From Ignavibacteriales bacterium (GTDB lineage: Bacteria > Bacteroidota > Ignavibacteria > Ignavibacteriales > Melioribacteraceae), in the NCBI GenBank assembly GCA_020061355.1, contig JAGUYK010000046.1:62001-126000 (forward strand): a DNA stretch of 64,000 bases, read 5' to 3'. Positions 44,441 through 53,290 of this stretch are shown here, piece by piece. Both the position numbers and the translations under genes were made by a program. Within the stretch, counting starts at the first letter, position 1; the number at the start of each line of letters is the position of its first letter. A model generated the notes under the pieces. That model ran no database searches, was not told the DNA's origin, and saw nothing but the letters and a program-made list of their open reading frames with translations.

Positions 44441-44475
44441 TCGTCGGACCGGGGGTTCGAATCCCCCCCTTTCCG
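44387..44475 (+). tRNA. tRNA-Ser(CGA)
   Basis: Acceptor GGAAAGG with CCTTTCC, anticodon arm GCGGT-CTCGAAA-ACCGT giving CGA, long variable arm, T arm GGGGG-TTCGAAT-CCCCC, discriminator G. No CCA encoded. It is the integration target of the upstream element. Confidence 0.95.
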
Positions 44476-44476
44476 C

Positions 44477-44836
44477 ATGTATTTTACTCACATTCTAAAA
44501 AGTCTGAAGGATAATAGTTTTTATTATGGTTCCACTTCTAATCTTGAAAAGAGATTGGATGAACATAATAAAGGTAAGGTCAAGTACACTAAAGGTCATC
44601 TTCCATGGCGACTACATTATTTTGAAAAATATAAAACCCGATCAGAATCAATTCGGAGAGAAAATTTTTTCAAATCAATTAGTGGTTATAATTGGTTAAA
44701 AGAAAATAAAATAACTGACCGGGGTCCTGCCGAAGGCATCCCTACGGGAGAATCCCCCCCTTTTTCGCCAAATAAATTTATTAATCAGGTGATTTATCTA
44801 AAGGATTTTTTCAATTTCAAAATAAATTTTGTCTAA
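44477..44836 (+). CDS. GIY-YIG nuclease (UPF0213/YhbQ-like), directly abutting tRNA-Ser
   Basis: 119 residues from ATG 44477, one base after the tRNA ends. The frame continues upstream through the tRNA, but that part is tRNA sequence. Core: MYFTHILKSLKDNSFYYGST (GIY replaced by THI/YYG pattern of this family), SNLEKRLDEHNKGKVKYTKG, LHYFEKYKTRSESIRRENFF and GYNWLKENK. The catalytic Arg (RLDEH) and Glu (ENF region) positions are occupied. After residue about 76 the family match ends and the last 40 residues (TDRGPAEGIPTGESPPFSP) are translated from a damaged copy of the tRNA 3' end and beyond. It overlaps the next, convergent gene by 39 bases. Confidence 0.75.
   Translation: MYFTHILKSLKDNSFYYGSTSNLEKRLDEHNKGKVKYTKGHLPWRLHYFEKYKTRSESIRRENFFKSISGYNWLKENKITDRGPAEGIPTGESPPFSPNKFINQVIYLKDFFNFKINFV
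44717..44768 (+). repeat. Damaged duplicate of the tRNA-Ser 3' end with a 25-base palindromic insert
   Basis: GACCGGGG (44717-44724) and AATCCCCCCCTTT (44751-44763) plus CGC correspond to 44447-44454 and 44460-44472 of the intact tRNA. In place of the T-loop there is an insert at 44726-44750 starting CCTGCCGAAGGCA and ending TCCCTACGGGAG, made of two small hairpins. Confidence 0.6.
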
Positions 44837-45214
44837 TGTAGATTTTTCTTCTTTGTATTCTTCATATTTGGTCATACACCAATTGTAGTCAACCAAATTT
44901 TTATCTGCAACACTTTTTAACCAATTCAGTTCAAAAATGTGTAATGCTTTATCTGAGAATCCGATTCTAATTCCGTCAATTATAAATGAATTTGCAATTT
45001 CAGAATTTGAAAAAACAGGAGGATCTTCTATTATATATTCATTTTCCAGAAGTTCCGACAAAGCTCCGTCGCAAAATTCCTTATTAAATCCTAAAATCTT
45101 TGCCAATTTTCTGAGATTATTCTTCTCCGGTTCAGAAATGGTTTTGTCTTTACCAATAAGTATAAGCAATCCCTTAAAATAGTTGCTTCTATCCTGAAAT
45201 GTCATAACAATCAT
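44798..45214 (-). CDS. TerB-like small helical protein
   Basis: 138 residues, all-helical by composition; the N-terminal part YFKGLLILIGKDKTISEPEK and NLRKLAKILGFNKEF resemble the TerB-like fold found in tellurite-resistance and unrelated proteins. No membrane segment. Start at 45214 or at the methionine three residues in. Function unknown. Its 3' end overlaps the end of the GIY-YIG reading frame. Confidence 0.55.
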   Translation of the reverse strand: MIVMTFQDRSNYFKGLLILIGKDKTISEPEKNNLRKLAKILGFNKEFCDGALSELLENEYIIEDPPVFSNSEIANSFIIDGIRIGFSDKALHIFELNWLKSVADKNLVDYNWCMTKYEEYKEEKSTLDKIYFEIEKIL

Positions 45215-45300
45215 TATTTTTATTTCAGCACTAAATTATAAAATAATTTCTAATTTTAAGTCAATTAAAAATAAGTATTATTTTAATGTGAGAATCTGAA

Positions 45301-46875
45301 ATGGAACGAGCAAAAGAAAATGAAACAATTTGTTATAATCCTGCAACTGGGGAAGAGATTGGGAGATCAAAAATTCATTCTGTTGATGAATTAAGAAATA
45401 TTATTGATCGAGCAAAGACGGCACAGATTGAATGGGGAGCTTATCCGGTTAAGAAACGAATTGAAATCGTTAAAAAAGTTAGAGAATATATTGTTAATAA
45501 TGCTGATGAAATGTCCGAAACGATCTCTAAAGATAATGGTAAAACCCGTGTTGAAGCTCTAGCTACAGAAGTTCTTCCTGCCTCTATGGCAATTTCATTC
45601 TATTGTTCCAACGCTAAGAAGTTTCTTGCAGAGAAATTATTAAGAGGCGGGAATTTCTTTCTGATAAATAAGCGAAGTAAAATTATTCGAATACCTTATG
45701 GTGTTGTTGGAATTATATCTCCATGGAACTATCCTTTCGCAATTCCATTCTCAGAAGTAATTATGGGTTTGCTTGCCGGTAATGCAATAGTTTTGAAAAC
45801 GGCAACTGAAACACAATTAGTGGGATTACAATTAAAGAAGGCAATTGAATATGCAAATCTGCCTGAAGGGCTTTTTAGTTTTGTTAATCTTCCCGGAAAG
45901 GTTGCCGGAGATGAAATGTTAAGATTGGGTATTAATAAATTATTTTTTACAGGTTCGGTCGCCGTAGGAAAATATTTAATGGGAAAAGCTTCGGCAACAT
46001 TAACTCCGGTTTGTTTAGAACTTGGCGGAAACGATGCAATGATTGTTTGTGAAGACGCAGATCCATATCGTGCAGCTATGGGAGCATTATGGGCAGGATT
46101 TCAAAACTCAGGACAATCATGCGGCGGTGTTGAACGAATATATGTCCACGAAAACATTTATGATCAGTTTATGGCAATTCTGAAAGACAAAATTGATAAC
46201 CTAAATGTTAACTATGGCAGCGATTTTAATTCTCAAATGGGATGTATGACAACCACCCGGCAAGTTGATACGGTTAATCTTCATATAGAAGATGCACTAA
46301 AAAAGGGCGCAACTATTTATGCACAATCCCAAATTGTGAACTCGACTATAAAAAACTTTATTCCGGCTACAGTATTGACAAATGTAAATCATGATATGCT
46401 CGTTATGAAAGATGAAACATTCGGTCCGGTTGTTGGAGTAATGAAATTCAAAAATATTGAAGATGCAATAACTCTTGCAAATGATTCATACTTAGGGTTA
46501 ACTGGTTCGGTCTGGTCACGGAATCAGAAATATGCCGAAGGTGTTGCTAAGAAAATTAAAGCCGGAGAAGTTACTGTAAATGATCATTTGATGAGTCACG
46601 GATTGGCAGAAACTCCATGGGGCGGATTCAAAGAATCAGGAATCGGAAGAACTCATGGCAAATTAGGATTTGATGAAATGACCCAACCGATGGTAATTGT
46701 AAAAGATCTATTATCATTTACAAAGAAACAGTTGTGGTGGCATCCATATAGTAAAAAAATATATGATGGTTTGAAGGGACTAATCAATCTACTTTATAAT
46801 AAAAGCTTATTACTTCGTATAAAATCGGTCGGTAAACTCATAAAGATTCTAGCAAGAATGTTTTACAAAGAGTAG
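45301..46875 (+). CDS. NAD(P)-dependent aldehyde dehydrogenase
   Basis: 524 residues. Family motifs: IISPWNYPFAIPFSEVI, GNAIVLKTATETQ, FTGSVAVGK, LELGGNDAMIV (general base Glu), QNSGQSCGGVERIYV (nucleophilic Cys), KDETFGPVVGV and TPWGGFKESGIGR. Oxidises an aldehyde to the acid; substrate cannot be fixed. A C-terminal extension of about 50 basic residues (YSKKIYDGLKGLINLL) is longer than in most family members. Monocistronic. Confidence 0.93.
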   Translation: MERAKENETICYNPATGEEIGRSKIHSVDELRNIIDRAKTAQIEWGAYPVKKRIEIVKKVREYIVNNADEMSETISKDNGKTRVEALATEVLPASMAISFYCSNAKKFLAEKLLRGGNFFLINKRSKIIRIPYGVVGIISPWNYPFAIPFSEVIMGLLAGNAIVLKTATETQLVGLQLKKAIEYANLPEGLFSFVNLPGKVAGDEMLRLGINKLFFTGSVAVGKYLMGKASATLTPVCLELGGNDAMIVCEDADPYRAAMGALWAGFQNSGQSCGGVERIYVHENIYDQFMAILKDKIDNLNVNYGSDFNSQMGCMTTTRQVDTVNLHIEDALKKGATIYAQSQIVNSTIKNFIPATVLTNVNHDMLVMKDETFGPVVGVMKFKNIEDAITLANDSYLGLTGSVWSRNQKYAEGVAKKIKAGEVTVNDHLMSHGLAETPWGGFKESGIGRTHGKLGFDEMTQPMVIVKDLLSFTKKQLWWHPYSKKIYDGLKGLINLLYNKSLLLRIKSVGKLIKILARMFYKE

Positions 46876-47036
46876 TTTTAGGTAGAATCTGAGAATCCCG
46901 CAAAGTCTTCAAGTCTTTATATCACATCGTTATTGTTCTAAAGCAGAATGGTGACAAATATCACTGCTTATCCTTTCATAAAAGATTAAAATTGTCCAGG
47001 TAATTAAAAAAAATACTCATCAGCCGAAAGAGAGCT

Positions 47037-48761
47037 TTGAAAAATCAAAGAAATATAAACAATGAATTTAATTGTATTGAGTTCGAGCGAATCAAAGAAG
47101 AGAATAAAAAGAACTTAATTAATCCTTTAAAAATCATTTCTGTCTTAACAATCATTTCAGGTCTTTTTGCATTAGTTTTCGAAGTAAAATATTTTGTTAA
47201 TGTATCGATATATGTTTATGCCTTCCGTTTTTTTGTTATTACAATTGCTTTCTGGATAATGATATTGTCGGGTTTCGAATTCGGAAAGAAATATCCCAAT
47301 CTATTAGCCCATTCATTATTGATATCAATATTACTATCGTTTGGGGCCGTAATAATTCTACTGCCGACTACATTAATCGTCAATTCTCAGATTTCAGCAT
47401 TGATAATTTTTACTGCTTCTTTATTTTTAAGCTGGGAGGTAAAGAATCAAATTGTTGTAGCTATTTACTATAATTTAATATTTGGTTCGACAATTTTAAT
47501 CAATAAGAGCGAAGTTTATTTTCAGCAGAATATATTTGCCTCTGTATTGTTTGTCCTATTCTTGAGCATAATGTCTGTAGCAATTGCGGCAATAAATTAT
47601 AAATATCGTAGAACAGCATGGCTGAATACATTCCGCTTAATTGATTCACAAAGAAAATTTCAGGAGATTTTCGAAAACTCAACTGATGGAATTTTCCAGG
47701 CATCTTTAGCCGGTAAGATAATCATATCAAATCCATCATTTAAAAAATTGATTTCCCTTACGATGGACGTGTCAGATTATGATATAAGTGACGAAAAATT
47801 TCTTGGTAAAAATAATTTTAATACTATCTTAAACCTGTTGATACAGGGGAAACAAATAACAGATTTTACTTTCAAATCTGATTCTAAGGATTCGGAAATC
47901 AAACATTTTAATTTAAGCTGCCAGTTAAGAAATGATTCAACATTAGGTGCTTATATTATCGAGGGGACTATACGTGATATAACACCTCAAATGAAAGTTG
48001 AAGAATCATTACGTTTAGCCAAAGATAAAGCTGAAAAATCTGACAAATTGAAATCTACTTTCCTTTCTCAAATTTCACATGAAATTAGAACTCCGGTTAA
48101 CGCAATACTAAGCTCGATAGAATATTTAAGAGATGAATTACAGAATGATATTAATGAAGAAGTTTCAACAACTTTTAAAATCATTGATTCTTCGAGCAGA
48201 AGAATAATAAGAACAATCCACCTCATGCTTAATCATGCAGAATTGCAGAGCGGTACTTACAAATATATGCGGTCTAAGTTTGATCTTTATTCTGATTGCA
48301 TGCTGCTGATATTAAAGGATTATGATGGTTTATTGAAAGAGAAAGATATTCTATTAAATATTCATAAAATTACAGACGATTCTCATATTATCGCCGATGA
48401 ATATTCTGTTAGTCAAATATTTAACAATTTGATTGATAATGCTATAAAGTATACACATGTAGGTGGAATTGATGTTTTAATTGACAGGGATGATGATGGC
48501 AGACCCACTGTTGAGGTTATAGACACAGGAATAGGAATATCCAGTGACTACTTACCAAATTTATTCAAATCATTTACACAGGAAGAGCAGGGATTTACAC
48601 GTAAATATGATGGTAACGGGTTGGGTCTATCACTTGTTAAAAAATATTGTGAATTAAATAACGCAACTGTAAAAATAGCAAGCAGAAAACACGAAGGCAC
48701 ACGTGTGAAAATAACGTTTCATAATCCCGGAGAGATTAGAGAAAAAGTTAAAATTTCGTAA
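47037..48761 (+). CDS. Membrane histidine kinase with PAS domain
   Basis: 574 residues from a TTG start. Five or six membrane helices in residues 30-190, a PAS domain about 200-320 (SQRKFQEIFENSTDGIFQAS), then HisKA with FLSQISHEIRTPVNAILSS (phospho-acceptor His348) and HATPase with NLIDNAIKYT, DTGIGI and GNGLGLSLVK. Catalytic half is clearly paralogous to that of the 1520-residue kinase at 16571 (shared EYSVSQIF, YLPNLF, YDGNGLGL). No response regulator adjacent. Overlaps the convergent PGPGW gene by 14 bases. Confidence 0.88.
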   Translation: MKNQRNINNEFNCIEFERIKEENKKNLINPLKIISVLTIISGLFALVFEVKYFVNVSIYVYAFRFFVITIAFWIMILSGFEFGKKYPNLLAHSLLISILLSFGAVIILLPTTLIVNSQISALIIFTASLFLSWEVKNQIVVAIYYNLIFGSTILINKSEVYFQQNIFASVLFVLFLSIMSVAIAAINYKYRRTAWLNTFRLIDSQRKFQEIFENSTDGIFQASLAGKIIISNPSFKKLISLTMDVSDYDISDEKFLGKNNFNTILNLLIQGKQITDFTFKSDSKDSEIKHFNLSCQLRNDSTLGAYIIEGTIRDITPQMKVEESLRLAKDKAEKSDKLKSTFLSQISHEIRTPVNAILSSIEYLRDELQNDINEEVSTTFKIIDSSSRRIIRTIHLMLNHAELQSGTYKYMRSKFDLYSDCMLLILKDYDGLLKEKDILLNIHKITDDSHIIADEYSVSQIFNNLIDNAIKYTHVGGIDVLIDRDDDGRPTVEVIDTGIGISSDYLPNLFKSFTQEEQGFTRKYDGNGLGLSLVKKYCELNNATVKIASRKHEGTRVKITFHNPGEIREKVKIS

Positions 48762-48963
48762 AAACCTTTACGAGTTTCTCTTTAAGCCGATCCATTAATT
48801 TTTTGGCCCACATAAATTCCGAAGCAAGAATTGATAAGCCCAGTGGTATTATTATAAATGCCGGACCGGGTAATACAATTAGCATAATACCTATTAACAA
48901 TATTGTTGAGCCAACAATAGCAACAATCAACCTCTTAAATTGCTTGATAGTTTTTATTATCAT
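48748..48963 (-). CDS. PGPGW-type small membrane protein
   Basis: 71 residues with two membrane helices flanking LPGPAFIIIPLGLSILASEF, the signature of the PGPGW/TIGR02611 family of putative membrane proteins, and a C-terminal amphipathic lysine-rich tail. Function unknown. Follows the lysozyme-like gene on the same strand by 17 bases. Confidence 0.8.
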   Translation of the reverse strand: MIIKTIKQFKRLIVAIVGSTILLIGIMLIVLPGPAFIIIPLGLSILASEFMWAKKLMDRLKEKLVKVFTKF

Positions 48964-48980
48964 AATAATATCTTTTTCAT

Positions 48981-49763
48981 TTATACTCTTGGATCATTAA
49001 CAAGATAGTAACCTGTTACACGTTTGAATGCATCGGAAGTCTTCTGTCCGGGTTTCCCATCTTTTAATAAATAGATATCAGGAAATTGATTAAGAAATTG
49101 TTGCAATGCCTCTCCATATTCGGTTTTTTTAGTAGAATAATAAACCATTGGAGAATCCTGATCAATTTGCTGAGTTCTTGAAATGGTAATTAAGTTTTTT
49201 TCTGCTAATCTTCTAATCAGAACAGCAGCACCTATTTGATTTGAAACTGCCGTATCAGACCATCTTCCATCGGCAACATATTTCCCTTTAACATAGTAAT
49301 TTGATCCGCTCCATAAATAAGGAGACAAAACTTCCGGATGCCGGGTTCTATAACCCCACCCATTATATTCTTCGATTTTAAATAAGAATCCGGCCAAGGA
49401 CCAATCTTTCCATAAATCCATTTTCTGAAGTTTTAAAGAATCGGTCGCACTTACCTCCCATGTAAATGGCGGTGATCCTGAAACGGGTCGTCCCGAGGGA
49501 ACATGAATTGTTTTTGCTGTTAATGGATCTCCGTTATGCAAATGGCAATTAAAGTTTAACGAAGACTCCATATTGTGAATAGCAGCAATTATGTACCAGG
49601 GAATAGCTAATTGATTCCCGACTAATTCAAATCTGCTTTTGCTGTTATTAATTTTCTGAACAATTCTATCCACTTCGGTTAATTTGTCTAAACGAATTGA
49701 ACAAGAATCGAATAATCTTAGATATTCAATTCTTAATGCTGATGTTAAATTAATAGCCGGCAT
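48981..49763 (-). CDS. Lysozyme-like peptidoglycan hydrolase
   Basis: 260 residues without a signal peptide. WYIIAAIHNMESSLNFNCHLHNG contains the likely catalytic Glu, followed by PLTAKTIHVPSGRPVSGSPPF and GYRTRHPEVLSPYLW; this arrangement is seen in a family of lysozyme-fold proteins common in cyanobacteria and others. The C-terminal 70 residues (YGEALQQFLNQFPDIYLLKDG, GQKTSDAFKRVTGYYL) look like a peptidoglycan-binding-1 domain. Without a signal it may need another export route or lysis. Moderate confidence in family. Confidence 0.65.
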   Translation of the reverse strand: MPAINLTSALRIEYLRLFDSCSIRLDKLTEVDRIVQKINNSKSRFELVGNQLAIPWYIIAAIHNMESSLNFNCHLHNGDPLTAKTIHVPSGRPVSGSPPFTWEVSATDSLKLQKMDLWKDWSLAGFLFKIEEYNGWGYRTRHPEVLSPYLWSGSNYYVKGKYVADGRWSDTAVSNQIGAAVLIRRLAEKNLITISRTQQIDQDSPMVYYSTKKTEYGEALQQFLNQFPDIYLLKDGKPGQKTSDAFKRVTGYYLVNDPRV

Positions 49764-49830
49764 AAAATCTCTTTATAATGTTATTGGATTAAAAAGGGAG
49801 GCAGATTTGATCCGCCTCTGTTATCTTAAT

Positions 49831-51939
49831 TTACAATTTCGGTTCGATGTCCATATTATAAAACATGAATGACCATAAATCGGCACTTAATTCAATTGAT
49901 TTAGAAGTGCTGGTGCCGGCACCATGTCCAACTTTTGTTTCTATTCGAATTAAAGTTGGATAAGTTCCTTCATTCATTTCTTGAAGTGTAGCAGCATACT
50001 TAAAAGAATGTGCTGGAACGACCCTGTCATCGTGATCTGCTGTTGTTATAAGTGTTGCAGGATATTTGATGCCTTTCTTTATATTATGAAGAGGCGAGTA
50101 AGCATATAAAAAATTAAAATGATCCGGATTGTCGCTTGTACCATATTCAGGTACCCATGCCCATCCGATTGTGAATTTATGGAACCGAAGCATATCCATA
50201 ACACCAACCTGAGGGAATGCAACTTTATAAAGATCAGGTCGTTGGTTTATTACTGCGCCAACCAGCAGTCCGCCATTAGATCCGCCTTGAATTGCCAACT
50301 TTTCCGGTGATGTGTAATTATTCTGAATAAGCCATTCTGCTGCAGAAATAAAATCGTCGAAAACATTTTGTTTCTTTTCGAGCATACCGGCTTTATGCCA
50401 ATCTTCTCCATATTCACTTCCACCACGCAGGCAAGCCATTGCATAAATAACCCCATTTTCTAAAAGCGGAATTCGAGCTACTGAAAAACCTGGCTGCATT
50501 GAAATGTTAAATCCGCCGTATGCATATAATAACGTTGGATTACTTCCGTCTAATTTCAAACCTTTTTTATGTACGATGAAAAGAGGTACCTTTGTGCCAT
50601 CTTTACTCTCGTAAAAAATTTGTTTGGTTTCATAATCAGTCATCTCAAATTTAACGTCAGCTTTTCTAAACAATTCCGATTTATTATTCTTTACATCATA
50701 CTTATAAATTGTTGGGGGATATGTGAATGATGTAAATGTATAGAAAGTTTCTGTATCTTCTTTCTTGCCGCCGAATCCTCCGGCAGATCCCAAAGTTGGT
50801 AATTGAACATCATACAAGTATTTTCCTTCCATATTGAAAACAGAAATTTTACTGGTAGCGTCCTTTAAATAAGTAACAATTAATTTTTCACCTATAATAG
50901 AAACCCCCTGAATTACATCTTTACTTTCCGGAATAACTACATTCCAATTTTCTTTTGAAGGATTTTTAGGATCAACAAGAACGATTTTTCTATTCGGAGC
51001 GTCAAGGTTGGTCTGAATTAAGAATTTATCATTCAGATTATCCACAATACTATATTGGGCATCAAATTTATTGAAGAGCCATTTAATTTCACTATTATTT
51101 CTCAAATCCTTGAACATGATGCCATTATAAGATGAAGATCCTTGCGATACATTTATTATCAAATAGCTTTCGTCATCTGTAACACCTGCTCCAAATAATC
51201 TTTTAGGATTCTCTTTATCCTCCCAAATCAAAATATCATTTTCTTGAGCTGTACCTATTTTATGATAATATAGTTTTTGAAATTCGTTAGATTGTTTTAA
51301 TTCGTCTCCCGGTTTTGGGTCTGCATACCTGCCGTAATAAAAACCATCTTCATACCATGCCATACCGCTGAATTTTGACCACTTGATATGATCCTCAAGA
51401 AGCCCATTTGAATAAGCATCCATTACAAAAATTTCTCTCCAGTCCGAACCGCCTTTAGAAATCATATAGGAAACATATTTGTAATCTTTAGAGAAACTCA
51501 GACCGGCAAGACTCACAGATCCATCATTCGAAAATTTATTTGGGTCAAGAAAAACTACCGGTTCACCATCCAGCTCCTTCTGGATGTAATAAACATTTTG
51601 CTCCTGCAATCCGTCGTTCTTAGAGAAAATATAACGGTCTCCAATTTTTGAAGGTGCAGAATATTTTTCATAATTCCATAATTCTGTCAATCTGTTTTTA
51701 ATTTTTTCGCGGTATGGAATTTTATCGAGGTAATTGAATGTGATCTTGTTTTGTGTTTCAACCCAATTGTGAGTTTCTTCCGAATTGTTATCCTCTAACC
51801 ATCTATAAGGATCTGCTACGATGGTTCCATGATAATCATCTGTGTGGGTTATCTTTTTGGTTTCGGGGTAATTAATTAATTGAGCAGAAAGTGTTGAAGT
51901 AAAAACAAATAGTAAGAAATACTTTAGAGTATTTTTCAT
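49831..51939 (-). CDS. Prolyl oligopeptidase (S9A)
   Basis: 702 residues, signal peptide (KYFLLFVFTSTLSAQ). N-terminal beta-propeller (PYRWLEDNNSEET near the start is the S9A hallmark), C-terminal alpha/beta hydrolase with the triad: Ser in IQGGSNGGLLVG, Asp in TADHDDRVVP and His in VGHGAGTSTSKS. Cleaves short peptides after proline in the periplasm or outside. Monocistronic. Confidence 0.95.
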   Translation of the reverse strand: MKNTLKYFLLFVFTSTLSAQLINYPETKKITHTDDYHGTIVADPYRWLEDNNSEETHNWVETQNKITFNYLDKIPYREKIKNRLTELWNYEKYSAPSKIGDRYIFSKNDGLQEQNVYYIQKELDGEPVVFLDPNKFSNDGSVSLAGLSFSKDYKYVSYMISKGGSDWREIFVMDAYSNGLLEDHIKWSKFSGMAWYEDGFYYGRYADPKPGDELKQSNEFQKLYYHKIGTAQENDILIWEDKENPKRLFGAGVTDDESYLIINVSQGSSSYNGIMFKDLRNNSEIKWLFNKFDAQYSIVDNLNDKFLIQTNLDAPNRKIVLVDPKNPSKENWNVVIPESKDVIQGVSIIGEKLIVTYLKDATSKISVFNMEGKYLYDVQLPTLGSAGGFGGKKEDTETFYTFTSFTYPPTIYKYDVKNNKSELFRKADVKFEMTDYETKQIFYESKDGTKVPLFIVHKKGLKLDGSNPTLLYAYGGFNISMQPGFSVARIPLLENGVIYAMACLRGGSEYGEDWHKAGMLEKKQNVFDDFISAAEWLIQNNYTSPEKLAIQGGSNGGLLVGAVINQRPDLYKVAFPQVGVMDMLRFHKFTIGWAWVPEYGTSDNPDHFNFLYAYSPLHNIKKGIKYPATLITTADHDDRVVPAHSFKYAATLQEMNEGTYPTLIRIETKVGHGAGTSTSKSIELSADLWSFMFYNMDIEPKL

Positions 51940-52044
51940 CTTAGCCCCTATATTAGTTTTGTTGATTAAATATGATTCTATATTTTAAAATAGAATAGTT
52001 TTTGAAATAAATCCAAAAAGAATAAGAAAAATCAAAGTGATAAA

Positions 52045-53088
52045 ATGGCAGAATTAAACAAGTATCCTCATAAGAGGAAAAATATTCTTAACGGTGAATG
52101 GGTTTTAGTATCACCGCACCGCACTCAGAGACCCTGGCAGGGTAAAATTGAATCATCAACCTCAAAGCCCACATCAAAATATGAACCGGGATGTTATTTG
52201 TGTCCCGGCAATGAAAGGGCGGGAGGAGTTATAAATCCCCATTATAATTCAACATTTGTTTTCAATAATGACTTTAGTGCACTCTTGCCTAATTCCGATA
52301 ATAATGAAATTAATGAATATGATTTATTGATTGCAGAAGCCGAACCTGGAATTTGCCGTGTCGTCTGTTTCTCACCCGACCATAGCTTATCAATTGCTGA
52401 ATTTGAAATAGAAACAATTACAGAAGTTATCGATACATGGATCATAGAATTTGAGAAACTTGGTAAACAGGACAAGATTAATTATATAACAATTTTTGAA
52501 AATAAAGGTGAGCTAATGGGATGTAGTAATCCTCATCCTCATGGTCAAATTTGGGCGCAATATTCAATCCCTAACGAAGCTTTCAAAGAAACAGAACAGC
52601 AGAGAAAGTATCTTGAAGAAAAAAAATATTGCCTACTTTGCGATTATTTAATTCATGAAAAAAAGAAACAGGAGAGAATTGTTTTTGAAAATGAAAGTTT
52701 TGTAGTTATGATTCCATTCTGGGCGATTTGGCCGTTCGAAACAATTATAATTCCCAAAAGACATGGTCAAAACATTTTAATGTTAGATTCTTCCGAAAAA
52801 AGATTATTCGCTGAAGCATTAAAAGAAATAACTGTTCGTTATGATAATCTTTTCCAGACTTCATTTCCTTATTCGATGGGTTTTCATCAATCACCTACAG
52901 ACGGAAAAGATTATAAAGAGTGGCACTGGCATGTTCATTTTTATCCTCCATTACTCAGATCTGTTACTGTAAAGAAATTTATGGTTGGTTATGAAATGCT
53001 TGCACAACCGCAAAGGGATTTAACTCCGGAGATAGCAGCGGAAATGCTAAAAAAACAATCAGATATTCACTTTTATAGACAAAAATAA
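52045..53088 (+). CDS. galT: Galactose-1-phosphate uridylyltransferase
   Basis: 347 residues. Zinc ligands CYLCPGNERAGG, the nucleophilic histidine in SNPHPHGQIWAQ (HPHGQ), and the C-terminal half with KEWHWHVHFYPPLLRS. Leloir pathway: transfers UMP between UDP-glucose and galactose-1-phosphate. No other galactose genes lie adjacent. Also possible is a role with other sugar phosphates, but the motifs are those of GalT class I. Confidence 0.95.
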   Translation: MAELNKYPHKRKNILNGEWVLVSPHRTQRPWQGKIESSTSKPTSKYEPGCYLCPGNERAGGVINPHYNSTFVFNNDFSALLPNSDNNEINEYDLLIAEAEPGICRVVCFSPDHSLSIAEFEIETITEVIDTWIIEFEKLGKQDKINYITIFENKGELMGCSNPHPHGQIWAQYSIPNEAFKETEQQRKYLEEKKYCLLCDYLIHEKKKQERIVFENESFVVMIPFWAIWPFETIIIPKRHGQNILMLDSSEKRLFAEALKEITVRYDNLFQTSFPYSMGFHQSPTDGKDYKEWHWHVHFYPPLLRSVTVKKFMVGYEMLAQPQRDLTPEIAAEMLKKQSDIHFYRQK

Positions 53089-53290
53089 AATTATTTTCAC
53101 TTTTAAAAAGATCGGGCTAAAGTAAGAATAACAATCCTAATTTGTTTGTTTAAGAGGGCAATACTGTCTATTTTTCGTGTGCATTTTAATAGGACTTGGA
53201 TTGTAAACGAGCCATAGATTAACAAAAGGGAAGTTGATCTGATTGGTTCTCCAGGTTGATTATTTAACATAATTCAGTCCGAGGTTAACA

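Noticed and set aside
44393..44476. GIY-YIG protein starting inside the tRNA-Ser gene
   Set aside because: The first 28 residues are a translation of the tRNA; family similarity begins at the ATG at 44477.
44741..44750. Fragment of 16S rRNA (CCTACGGGAG equals a well-known 16S segment)
   Set aside because: Only ten bases match and the flanks are tRNA-like, not rRNA; the block is better explained as a small palindrome.
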